Part shown: one piece after another, positions 38,286 through 49,201 of the stretch
How positions within the stretch are numbered: position 1 is the first letter of the stretch
Layout: each line of letters begins with the position of its first letter
Notes under the pieces: generated by a model
Told to the model about the DNA's origin: nothing
The model's input: only the letters and a program-made list of their open reading frames with translations
Databases searched by the model: none
Translations under genes and position numbers: made by a program
From: Sipunculus nudus
Lineage: Eukaryota; Annelida; Sipuncula; Golfingiida; Sipunculidae
DNA length: 64,000 nucleotides
Assembly: GCA_026874595.1 (NCBI GenBank)
Contig: CM049316.1
Coordinates: 40,627,695 to 40,691,694, forward strand
Reading direction: 5' to 3'

Positions 38286-38770
38286 ACACTTACTCAAACC
38301 GGGCGGGAGTAGTCCGTGGCTTCCACCTCCCACACCCTTTCATGCAATATTAATTACGAGTTTTTCTCAAATACCAATCACTAAATATCCTACAGTGAAA
38401 ATTAACGTTTTAAAAGTGAACTTTAAAAACATAAAAGTGGGGCATTCTTACATCCTGTTTAATTATTGTATTTTTCATTTTGCAACTCGTTATAGATAGA
38501 AAGAGGTCGATCCCAGGGAATATTAGTTCTGATTTGTCGTGAGATTATTATTAAGAGAGGAGTTAATGAACCTGGTATTCCAGACCAATCAAAATGCTTT
38601 TACCAAATCTCAATTTTCGTTCATGCTGCGGCAAAAGCTTCTCGTGTTTTGTATTTCAAGTAAATGAAAAATTTATATTAAAATGTTGTTGCAAGAAAAT
38701 TAAAATTCCAGGCTGATTTGCGGCAGCGTAAAAAAAAATTCCTGGATTTCAATAACGACTGCCATTCATT
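38285..38770. other. No recognisable gene
   Basis: AT-rich sequence between TA tracts. Confidence 0.4.
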
Positions 38771-38771
38771 C

Positions 38772-38773
<2 letters not shown>

Positions 38774-38820
<47 letters not shown>

Positions 38821-38850
38821 GTATATATATATACACACACATATATACAT
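38774..38850. repeat. (TA)n microsatellite with a short CA tail
   Basis: About 45 bases of TA, a CG interruption, more TA, then ACACACA. Confidence 0.9.
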
Positions 38851-38976
38851 AAACATATTCAAACACGGTAGGTCCCTGGGATCGCAACCGTATGGCCCTC
38901 ACACGAATCAAGGGTTTTACCCGCTTCGCATCAGCGTTACTGGTCAGAGCAGTAGTAACGCTTTTATCGGCACCGT

Positions 38977-39084
<108 letters not shown>

Positions 39085-39454
39085 TCAAAAGCGAGGGTTA
39101 CAAATTCATCGCACACACCGAGGATACTAATACAAGCTGGAATGGATTTTTTCTTGGGGTACTTTCCTGAACATCTGTTTCATATATTTACTCTGTTTGA
39201 TATGACTCACATTACTACCAACTTTTTTTTATCAATCGATTGAAACGAATGACCCTTATCCACTCTCGTTCTCCTTTTAGCGTTTAGTGCACGGTCACAT
39301 TTATCACTGAGGAACATTAGACACATGTAATCTGTCCAAGTTAATAGTCACATAAAATAAATTTTCAACGAACTTTGAAATTGTAAAAATGATGAGGGAG
39401 TGATTATTATAATTGTTAATATAATAATTATTAATTGTAATTTAAAAAAAATCA

Positions 39455-39640
39455 GGGCAGTTCGGGAATGGGACAATGAGGAATCGGTAAGAATATGGTG
39501 TTCCGGATTCAGGAATGTCATCAAGGAATTTTCATGAATGCACAGTCATTTATGCACGAATGAACCTGGAATATGGACCGAATGCAAAGGCGGTTTTGGG
39601 AGCATCTCACAAAAGTGACTCTCAAACAGCGGAGGCTTGC
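39455..39640 (+). repeat. Dispersed repeat, partner of 53700-53975
   Basis: Blocks GCAGTTCGGGAAT, GATTCAGGAATGTCATCAAGG, ACGAATGAAC and GCGGAGGCTTGC correspond to AATTCGGGAATTGA, GATGCAGGAACGCCATGAAGG, ACGAATGAAC and GCAGAGGCTTGC near 53800-53970. Confidence 0.65.
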
Positions 39641-39803
39641 ATTCTTCATCTTATTATTATTATTATTATTATTATTATAATCATTATTATCATCATCAAT
39701 ATTAGAAATTTAACAGAGGATGTGTTATTTGGAAATTGGCAAATTCCGGGACGAATACAAAATATGGTTGATTTCTTAAGATGTTGCGTATTAACCACAC
39801 AAC
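39574..39803 (+). repeat. Duplicated segment, copy 1
   Basis: From TGGACCGAATGCAAAGGCGG to TTAACCACACAAC, including a (TTA)n tract. It recurs at 40204-40442 with few differences and a longer (TTA)n. The short 31-bp array and its tail lie between the copies. Confidence 0.92.
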
Positions 39804-39810
39804 CGCAAAA

Positions 39811-40044
39811 CTATGTGATGGTCTGTATCTCCTACGGATAACTTAGTGATGGCCTATATCTCCTACGGATAACTATGTGATGGTCTGTATCTCTCACGGA
39901 TAACTTTATGATGGCCAGTATATCTTACGGATAACTTTGTGATGGTCTGTAACTCCCACGGATAACTATGTGATAGTATGTATCTCCTACGGATAACTTA
40001 GTGATGGCCTGTTACTCCTTCGGATAACTATGTTATCTCCTACG
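39811..40044 (+). repeat. Second, short block of the 31-bp minisatellite (about 7.5 units)
   Basis: Same unit as 33114-34648 (GTATCTCCTACGGATAACTA), more diverged. It ends in the same truncated last unit GGATAACTATGTTATCTCCT as the long array does. Confidence 0.93.
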
Positions 40045-40202
40045 TTTCTTGAAATCCGATGAAGGAGCTAACAAAGTACGAGGTTTTCTTTTGTTACAAG
40101 ACATTGCTGAAAAGCAAATTCAAGGTTTTTAGTATAACCGTTAATTGGTCCCCGAGAGAGCGACTTTAGGTTAATTAAGAAGCACACAGTGTCGGAAAAA
40201 AT
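40045..40202 (+). repeat. 158-bp unique tail, copy 2
   Basis: Near-identical to 34649-34806; differences are single bases (for example AATCCGATG against AATCCAATG). The match stops at AAAAAAT in both copies. Confidence 0.92.
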
Positions 40203-40203
40203 C

Positions 40204-40280
40204 TGGACCGAATGCAAAGGCGGTTTTCGGAGCATCTCACAATAGTGACTCTCAAACAGCGGAGGCTTGCATTCTTCATC

Positions 40281-40318
<38 letters not shown>

Positions 40319-40442
40319 ATCATAATTATCATCATCAATATTAGAAATTTAACAGAGGATGTGTTATTTGAAAATTGGCAAATTCCGGGACGAATACAAA
40401 ATATGGTTGATTTCTTAAGATGTTGCGTATTAACCACACAAC
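40204..40442 (+). repeat. Duplicated segment, copy 2
   Basis: Direct-repeat partner of 39574-39803. Confidence 0.92.
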
Positions 40443-40445
40443 GTC

Positions 40446-41208
40446 AAAATCAGTTTACCATGATGGCTTTAACATATTTAAAAAAAAATGTGGCGACACT
40501 ACCTAATATCAACGTTTAGGAATGTAATTGTTTATGTTCACAACATTATATAAGATAAACTGAAAGTTGCTTATGTTTACAAATAATAATATAAAAGAAA
40601 TCAGTGATATATAGTTTTATAGAATATGCAATAATATTACAAAAGTAGAAATGTGAGGTTCATCAAACGATCTTGGTGTCATTAGGGGAACATTACGCAT
40701 TATTATGTTTTTCGTCATCCAAGAGGATACATATGGGCCACATGAGAGACACATGTAGAGCGTGCATGAGCGTAGAAAACACTTCCAAATTTCACAGTCT
40801 GGTAGAGTAAATGTTGAAGCTGTAGTCGAAACATACACATATTACATAACTAGCTTCATTTTCATTTATCGAGGAGGTATTATGTTTTTGGTCATCATTA
40901 GTATGTTGGATATTTGATTGGTTTATCTTTCAGCAGCTTTACTGAAATGAAAGAATGTGTATGATGGGTTTTGATAAACCCATGGAACAAACCCTTAAAT
41001 GCTGGTTTAAACCGGTATCACCATTATATTTTAAAGGGGTTCTTTACCATAATGAGAAACTTGGACTAAGGTTTAGCGTTTGTGACACATTTTTTTCGTG
41101 TAGCTCAATACAAATTGTGCTTAGCTTCCAGGCAGATGTATATGTGTAGTCTTCGACTACTTTTTATTTTAAAGATGAAATGATTTCATTTAACCGTATA
41201 ACTCTTTG

Positions 41209-41247
<39 letters not shown>

Positions 41248-42340
41248 ATTTACTTATTCATCCTATTCTTGAGCACCAAATTCAGTATTCTGCCGCTGAA
41301 TTTATCCCCGATCCTTTCTCTAAAAGTCTGGACACTGCAACAGAATACAAAATGTTTACTTGTTTTTCTATGTAACCAATCAACTTATGGCATATTCCCC
41401 CAGGAAAGCAGAGGGCTTGATTTGCTTAATTGGCACTTTCATTAAGGTATAATGTGCATAATTACATTGCATAAATGTCTAAATTACGCTCATATATTCC
41501 CATAAAGCCCTTGTTATTCGTCATTAATTCAATAGAGTAATAAATGTGCAATTCAGACTGGATTCGTTTTACTTTATTGTGCAAACAAACAAATCATTCG
41601 GTCAACCGTTTTTGGTTTATATTTATTAATTAGATTTGCCTTTTTACGAAATGAAGGACATTAATTATGTTCAAGGCTTATTATATTTGCACACAGGTAT
41701 CTTAAACCCGAATAAAAGTCATGAGTATACAATCATATATATAGTAACAGTAACTGATTTTTAAAGTTCAGAACAATATTGTGAAAACAAGGTGGCAAGC
41801 ACGCATGTGTTTCCATTATAAAACATAACGTCGTCTTGGATCTAGCATCTCATATGGTTTAAGTAAATCTGAACATCTTAACTTCATCAATAATTCCCAA
41901 TAATCTTCTCTAGTGGAGGGTTAACGACGTCAATATGCTGAAGTTTCTTAACATTCGTTTCAGTATTGTAAGCCTCGCGTCGACCTGATCTTAAATTATC
42001 GACGAAAACCAAATGAGTGGATTCAGAGTACATGAGACGAGAATTAGTATGTCACTCTCTCAATAACAACAGGAAATAAGGGCGTAACGGCACATCTTAA
42101 AATGGTATCATATGCATTTCAGAAACGGCTTGAAAATCTGGAGTATAAAGCAAATTAATCAGTTTTGTCAACGGCACAGGTGTCATTGCCCCTTTTCTAA
42201 TAACACTTCAGCATATTGGTAAACTTCATGATTGTTTGTATAGACGATAAAGCATGTATTCCAGTAGTTATAATGCCAGCAGAGAGAGAGAGTGGACAGC
42301 AGGTGGCATTGTGTCGGGGTTGACGATTTAGTTTGCACAC
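40446..42340. other. No recognisable gene
   Basis: Short open frames only (the longest are 73-79 codons at 40617-40838, minus, and 41206-41445, plus, the latter starting in a TA tract at 41208-41234). No motif recognised. Confidence 0.4.
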
Positions 42341-42344
42341 TTAC

Positions 42345-42800
42345 AGCGGCGGATCCAGGGGATGCCCCCCCCCCCACCCCAACGTTCAGCTATTACACCC
42401 AAGTTTATCAATTTTTTTCCCAGCTATTCGTTATACATTTTCATTCATTTATTTATCTTTTTTATTCCCTAGCTATAAAATGATTAATTTTTAAACAGTT
42501 TCTTATATTCTCATTCATAAGTTGAGAATATTAATGAACAGCTCAAGTTGAACAAACGGTGTTCGGATGAATTTAGCCGTGCCCGTCGTGACAGCTGGGG
42601 CAGTGGGTTTTAATTCCTTCCAATATAATACCTTTGTATTCTTATCTTTGCATATTTAAACATTATCTCATACCCTCCCCCTCGAACCTGTAATTACCTT
42701 TCCAAATGAACTTGGCTTTAGATTTTATTCCTATAGGTGATAATAAAAAAATTATATTTTATTTTCTAAGTCTGTAAATATATAACCTATATAGTAATGA

Positions 42801-42847
<47 letters not shown>

Positions 42848-42958
42848 GTAATATAATATTGCATATATATATATACTGCTAAATACCCGTCAACCGCTAA
42901 CCCAGTAGATAAGCGCCCCCCCCCCCCCCCCCCGTTCTCGAATTTCTGGATCCTCCAC
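42345..42958. mobile_element. Possible MITE or pair of MITE ends (GCGGATCCAG termini)
   Basis: AGCGGCGGATCCAG at the left and CTGGATCCTCCACT at the right are inverted relative to each other, and a poly-C run lies near each end (about 42365-42377 and 42916-42933). The poly-C runs have the same rather than opposite sense, so two unrelated ends are possible. A (TA)n tract lies at 42804-42845. Confidence 0.35.
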
Positions 42959-42959
42959 T

Positions 42960-44405
42960 AATTTACTTTTAGCCTTTTTATGTTGATCCCCCTTAATTAT
43001 AGCCTAATATTCAGATCACTGGCCTTTGACATCAGTATAATTGTCATAGCATGGATTATCATTGCAGTGTCGTTTTCGGCATGACTAGTGTCCGTCCTCG
43101 ATCAAGTCCCTATCAATCCAGCGGAATGCCTACCGAGTCATGTTTTTAAAGCTACCATAGGCGGGGCGTTGCCAGGGTAAAAAAAAAACCCTCTAGCTGT
43201 GTGAAATGAGATAACATTAATACTAGATCAAGTTTACATCAACGGTACTTAGATGCATTTACTGCAGTATGAATAACTTCTCTTTCATTCTGGAAAATTT
43301 ATTTTAGAAATAGGTCACTGTTACAAACTTAACTCACATGTTCGGCGCTTTGTAATATAGACATCCTCTTTATTCTCAAGTCTTATCAACTACACATTCT
43401 GCACAAATCTTTGAAACAATCTGTCGTTCTATACATCCATTACAATTTTGCCATTTATCTCTGAATTTGATTTGGCGTCCTACTATCAAGTTTCATAACC
43501 TTATTCGATTGACGGGGCTTGCTGGTCTTAATGTTTGTTAGCTCCCCGAACGCCCGGAAATCGTATTACATAGACTTAAAGGCATCTGGGACGAAATGAT
43601 TCGATTATGGTTGCTTTCGTTGGGTATACATCCCAGGTTTTTATAGAACATTTCAGCGTTTCCATGGCGACATCATTACGGTTTGAAGGTTATAGAAAAC
43701 GTCGAACTTCTTCAAACTTTAACCTCATAAATCTGTCACAGAAAGTCAAACGTGTGTATACTCATCATGTTACGGCAAAATGAAAATGTTACTTCGGTAA
43801 ATTATATTAACTTTCTGTATGTTTTGTACGTAAAATGTATATGGAAAACATTTAAACTTATAAAGTTTCTGCAATCGCAGAACAAACGCTGTACAGTTTG
43901 AATAATTAATCCAATTTTTTTATCCTTATCATACTGAGGTGTAGATATTAGATAAATAAACCCTTTACAAATATTAACATGTTATCTTGAAGAAGAATGA
44001 CAATAATTACAGAGACAGTGGACTAATCCAGGGAGATAATATCGCAATTGCGGGTTATATGTTAATGGATATAACACAAACACACATTCCATGAGGAAAT
44101 TTGACCACGCACTGGCTGGAAAACGGCGTTACTTTCTTGTCTTTATGACTGTCCGTTCCGAGTTTCTTGCGTTGTTTCCTTTTAACTTTTAGTTAACAGG
44201 AGTCATTTTCTGTTTTTAATCAAAAGCGGAAACATTCTTGTGTTTTCAGTTTTTTTTTAATATTATTTTTGTTGGAGGTAACTGCCTCCAATTTTAATGC
44301 AGGTTCAACAAAATTTATGTACATTTGCATAATTCCATTCCCGTTTCGGATTACGTGACATTGCAGTTTCACACGCTTCCTCTCGTTTTTATATTCTGGT
44401 GTTAA
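42960..44405. other. No recognisable gene
   Basis: AT-rich. GGAGGTAACTGCCTCC at about 44275 is a small palindrome like those at the starts of other dispersed repeats here (50449, 53702). Confidence 0.4.
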
Positions 44406-44406
44406 C

Positions 44407-44656
44407 CAGGCCCGGTGATTTCTGCGCTTGTGGGCCCTGGGTGTGTAATAAGGGTCACACTTGCTGGGTCATACCACCGAGGCACCCCCGAAAGGCACAC
44501 TTTTGTGAGTGAAACACGGCGGTTGGGCACGGCCTTTCCATTCAGCACGCAGAAGGCTCACCCGACTGTGAAAAATCTCACCGCCTCGGATGACACTCGA
44601 ACTTAGGATCTCCCGACTTTAAATCCTATGCTCTAGACCTGAGCCACAGAAGCGAA
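44407..44656 (-). mobile_element. tRNA-derived SINE, minus strand
   Basis: On the minus strand from about 44656: TGTGGCTCAGGTCTAGAGCA is a good Pol III A box and AAGTTCGAGTGTCATCC a B box about 45 bases later, spaced as in a tRNA. A body of about 180 bases follows, including CACAAAAGTGTGCCTTTCGG. It is GC-richer than its surroundings, as transferred SINEs often are in AT-rich DNA. The 63-codon frame on the opposite strand is not a gene. Confidence 0.65.
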
Positions 44657-44739
44657 AATCGAAACATTTTTGTTTTTATGATCATAATTCAATATGCTTA
44701 GTAAATGGGTGACAGATTCTTGTGATTCTACTGACTGTA

Positions 44740-45560
44740 CCTAATTTTAAAAAAATATTCGAGAGTTTTCCATTGCCTTGAATTCTGTAAAACGCGACAG
44801 TTTCTTGTGTTTTAATATGTTTGCAACATGATCAGTAGAAAGGTTACAGCGTGTTGCGTTTTACAATTCACAGTGATAAGCAGGACGGTGGCTATTTCTG
44901 GCTTTACTATAGACCGTGTCTAATAAAAAAAGTGAGTTTCTTTCGTTTTACAATTGACTGTATTTATTGCAAAACAACGGTTTTCTTGTATTTTATCAAA
45001 TCTGCAGAGCAGAGAAAATACGATAGCCTATTGTGTATAACGACGTACTGTGCACAGTAATAAACCTACATATATTCTGGTATTTTACCATTCTATGAGA
45101 TCAGGAAAACAGCGACAGCCTCCTGTGTTAAAGCTTTAATTGTGACGGTTTCTTTTGTTTTACCATTGACTTTGCGAACTAAAACGGAGACAACCTCTTG
45201 TTATTTACCATTGTCTGTGTTAAGGAGAAAGTCGACATATTTGTGTGTTTCACCATTGACCATGCTTACCGGAACGGCGAGAGTCTCTTACACTTTCCCA
45301 TTGGCTGTAATAAGTAAACTGACGACACTCTCCCGTTGACTATGTCAACTAAAACGAAGACAGTCTCTCCTTATTTTTCACTGACTATGTAGTATTTTAC
45401 CATCGCTTGTGCTATATAAAACAGCAGAGGCCCCGTTTGGTTTACCATACTTTTTGCTCAGTAAACCAATCACGGTCTCTAGTATTTTAACAAATACTTC
45501 TAAAATAGAGAGATGCCAATGGTATAGCAAAGGTAAAAGCGTCCTGGTTTGTATACTATT
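44740..45560 (+). repeat. Decayed minisatellite, unit about 46-50 bp
   Basis: Recurring order: TTTTACCATTGACTGTG, then AACTAAAACGG, then ACAGTCTCTTGTG, roughly every 46-50 bases, best preserved at 45130-45400. Heavily diverged toward both ends. Confidence 0.75.
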
Positions 45561-45564
45561 TTTT

Positions 45565-46795
45565 TCCAAATAAGGCAAGCTGAACTACGAGCTAACATAT
45601 ACCCGCACTATATTCCCTTTTATATCGCATCTGTGATTAAACAAATTAATAGTGACAAACTCACCAATATAATGCGAAGAAAACAACTGATGGGAGCTTT
45701 TTCATCTCATGGATAAACACTTGCGTATTACGGTAAGGAGTCATGAACAGTTTTATTTTTATTCAGAGTTTCATTTTAGCAAATGCGCATGCGTAATTTG
45801 CTAATATTCTATATTGAGTGAACTTGCATACAAAAAGAAAGTTTATACTCCGTCCTTTGGCCTTTGCTAAAAGTTTCCGAGATACACCTAAAAATAAATC
45901 ATTAAAATGCATCCTATTGTCGACTTCAAACCTCTGGAGTATAAGATTTTTTAGGTTCACAAGTGAACAACCTTAATTTCGTCCGTGCCATACATAGCCG
46001 TATGTAGATTGAGTTACTGGTAAGTGCTTGATTTACATGTATACCTTGCTCAAGTGTCATTCAAGCATGGACTGTATTAGAGTTCGCATATTGATTTAGC
46101 GGCCAGTGGACACGTGGGCATATAAGGTTCGTGCTCGGGCATTCTGTGATCATCACATATTTATGGTAAACGGGTCCCCGCAGCTGGCAAGGAGTTAGAT
46201 ATACGGCACGTTTTGAGCAAACAGACAAGGTGCGAAGGATCGAAATGTTGTCCTGCCCACCAGCAGTAGAATCGCTAGACTGGTGGACATGATTGACCGG
46301 TACCTTACTCTCTGGCCTTATGGATGGACTCACACTGAGGCTAGCAGAATCTGCTTTCTTAATCTAAGAGATGGGGAAATGATCTCGCAGCTTCCGCATC
46401 TGATAAGATGGAAGCATCTATTTTTTATCTTTGTAAGATAAAATTACCCGGCTGGAAATACTATGGTTTCTTTTCTGTTTGACTACATAGTTCTATATAT
46501 CTCACCTATTATAAAATAAAATGTATTTTAGTGCCTCTTTAGTTTAAATTGAGATCTCTTATATATTTGTTGACTTAATTACGTGAAATGATCCAGGGCT
46601 CAGTATAACAGACGTAGTCTATTATTAAATGCTGCAGCCCTACCACAGGGCGTTGTCAATTTGCCGGGATACAAAAGTGATGTCTTTAACACAGGGTTTC
46701 AAATTTAATTCAGTAACCAATCATCCTATAACGTAACCTCCAAAATTAAGGAATAATATTTTCAGATTGATATTTTCACAAAAGAAAAAGGTTCG
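45565..46795. other. No recognisable gene; probable start of the receptor's first intron
   Basis: Lies downstream of the exon's splice donor in transcript sense. Minus-strand frames at 45763-45960 and 46061-46333 carry no motif and no clear acceptor. Confidence 0.45.
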
Positions 46796-46801
46796 CCTTA
46801 C
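46796..46801 (-). other. Splice donor site closing the receptor exon
   Basis: On the minus strand the exon reads ACTATAG and continues GTAAGG, a near-consensus 5' splice site. The reading frame stays open for eight more codons before a stop, so the ORF end at 46776 is probably not the protein end. Confidence 0.75.
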
Positions 46802-47468
46802 CTATAGTTTCCGTGTAATTGCCTTTAAGCTTCTCTGCCGCCTTCAATCTTGCTTGATAGAAGAATTCCGAATCCTGATCCAAATACTTGTACTCCACAG
46901 CAAGATCTTTCACCATAATTTGAGAAGAGTCATTAGGGAGCCGAAAGGCATACGGACAGTAGAGGCTGATGTTTTTGAACTGGTAGCCGTCGTAACAGTT
47001 CCCGGCGGCAAACACGTAGGGGTCAACTTCCACCAAAGATCGCACTTGTGTGTATAAGAAATACGTATTGGTCATTTCTGATTCAGGCATCCCTTTCCAA
47101 AGTCGGGTTAAGTAATTAGCGCGCGTTACCGCGAGAAGTGCCTGCCTTTTGTAACGCAAAACTCCATACTGGTTTACTATGCCATCACCGAGTTTAAAGG
47201 ACACCCCCGCTGTACAATTGTCTTTGTTTCGTGCGTACGTTTCGACTAAACTTAGGAATTTTTCGACGATTCCTAACCCATCGTCTTCCTCTGGATTGTC
47301 CGTGGTGGTCAAGGTTTCAGCGAAAGCGGATGAGAATTCCCCATCTCCGCTCAATTCTTGTTCTTCATCTTCGCTCATTAACAGCGGTCGCAGCTGGTCG
47401 CCGCTACTTAACATGGTAAGCAGGAAAAGCAACATGAAAAGAAGAAAAACTTTACCCATCTCGGCCAT
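46802..47468 (-). CDS. First coding exon of a secreted/extracellular N-terminus, probably a GPR158/GPR179-like (orphan class C GPCR) receptor; partial
   Basis: The exon encodes 222 complete codons plus one base, so the intron is phase 1. The start at 47468 has A at -3 and G at +4; a second Met at codon 4 is also well placed. Residues 5-21 form a hydrophobic signal peptide, followed by an acidic stretch (about 33-63). The rest looks like a folded extracellular domain with cysteines at 85, 158 and 171 and N-glycosylation sequons at 84 (NCT), 166 (NIS), 179 (NDS) and 217 (NYT). The segments AAGNCYDGYQF, YCPYAFR and VKDLAVEYKYL recall, from memory, the Cache-type ectodomain of the GPR158/GPR179 and insect CG31760-like receptors. 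If so, this is a plasma-membrane neuronal receptor, and the EGF-like and seven-helix parts would be encoded further left. None was recognised in the remaining 46.8 kb. That a real exon is present is well supported; the family call is moderate. Confidence 0.72.
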
Positions 47469-48820
47469 AGTATCCAGATGTTAACTGTATTTATGTCAAG
47501 CTGTCAGTCTAATGTCGCTTCTCTTGCCGGCCCATACAGCATGCGACCCCAACACCGGTGCGTCAGTTCATTTCGGCTTATAAAGAGCCCATAAACAAGT
47601 TGACAAATTCCGTAACTGTTTTCCACGAGGCCTTGGAGGTAGGAAATTTAGACTAACTTCCGTAGACACACTGGCATCTCTGGGTGCTTGTATAATCCAC
47701 GTGATATGGCAGGATCCGTTGTTACATCCAGCCTCATGTCTCCTCTTGTGTGTCACTCCCTTGCCATCTATCCACTGCAACTACCAGGGCCTTGGCAATC
47801 GATGGGGAGACCTGCAGGCGAAAGGGAGACAGTGAATGGAGAACGGAGTGCTTTACCTACAGTCTGCGCCAGATAAGGTGGCACACTTGGATGACGCCCG
47901 ATGCGCGCAACCCCTGATGTTAATTGGTGGACATGCATTGATCGGTGTCTAACCACATGTGCTGTGCTGCCTAGAATGCCTACCTGCAGTGCCTTTAGAC
48001 CTCCCCGGACAAACTATTCCATAAAACTCTCACAGACTTCCCAGGCTTGCAAAGCTTCAAGAGTAAAGCATGCACACGTTAACAAAGCCGTTTTCACTCA
48101 GGAAGAACGAGGGACTCTGCGTAATTCTTTCGTTTGTGTGACTTCTAAACGAATTCCCCGAATGTCATTAACACATTTAAGTGTTAACACAACCATTGGA
48201 AAAAACACTTATTTAATAATAAAAACTTTTCAGGATGTAATAATTGAACACGGAGATTAGGAACTGTCTAGTTCCCGAGAGAAACGGACAACGCGTTTCA
48301 TATATCAATAAAATCCTTCTGTGTGATGCGTCCGTCAGATTAAATTTCTGCTCTCTCGGAAATGCCATGTTATTTGTCATAAGTGGATAATAATTTCTCT
48401 TATTGTGTTTTTATGGATCCCTAAGTACTTACTACAATAACATCGCAAAACACATTTTTGTGTTGTCGTAAAACGAAGGCACTTAACATGTTAAAGGTAA
48501 ATTGCTCGCAATCTCAGGACCATAATCTGACATATTTATAATGATTAAAATTTTTGTAATTTAATTTTTTTTTTTACCTTTTATTATGAATTTGCGATAA
48601 ACATTTCAAAAGATCGGGAGAAAAGATGATAATAAGAGCTGCTGAAGCTCGAAATTGGTAATTTATCTATTGAAAATCAGAGTCAGAACTTTTGCCGCAC
48701 GAGGTACTTGAGAAACCAACTTGTTTGGCTAATCTAGACATGATGAGCGCGTTCGAATATTCCTGTTTGAGTTATTCTAACCGAGTAATCGACTTCAGAA
48801 TCATGACGCACCCGCCCGCT
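47469..48820. other. Upstream flank of the receptor exon; no second gene recognised
   Basis: Would contain the 5' UTR and possibly the promoter of the minus-strand gene. I see no convincing TATA or initiator placement. A 119-codon plus frame (47901-48260) lacks recognisable motifs. Confidence 0.4.
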
Positions 48821-49201
48821 AGATGTCGTTTTTACTAAAAACGAACCTCTTCTGTTTGGGCCTGTAGGATAGCGGGACTACTTATCTCAACTGTCAAACT
48901 TCAAAATCAAAATGTGTTACTTTTCCAGGAAACACCCTCTGTTCACATTTCACGTGTGCATGCTTACAATATATTACTTGTTCCGTAAAGTCCTTGCCAT
49001 ATAAACACCCTTGTTAAGGTAATTTGCCTTGAAATAATTCTTATCCAACAAACAAAGGATTACATTGCCCTCTTCACTGCAATTATACCTACGCCGCTGG
49101 TGAATTTAGAAGCCCCGGGGCATTGCGGGGTCCAGATTTGAACTCAAACAATCCTAAACAGCACAGTATTACTATTGTGAGTCCGAGTCTGCCCAGTGTG
49201 T
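48821..49201 (-). repeat. Dispersed family copy D
   Basis: Left AGATGTCGTTTTTACTAAAA, then CTCAACTGTCAAACTTCAAA, GTGCATGCTTACAATATATT, ACCTACGCCGCTGGTG and CCTAAACAGCACAG, ending GTGAGTCCGAGTCTGCC. Reverse orientation relative to copies C and F. Confidence 0.85.

Noticed and set aside
42361-42933. Poly-C runs as sequencing gaps or special structures
   Set aside because: Similar homopolymers occur inside the TIR elements at 19.2 and 36.2 kb, so they are better explained as part of transposon-derived sequence.
47179-47484. 101-codon plus-strand frame over the receptor exon
   Set aside because: Antisense shadow of the minus-strand exon, which has the signal peptide, cysteines and splice donor.
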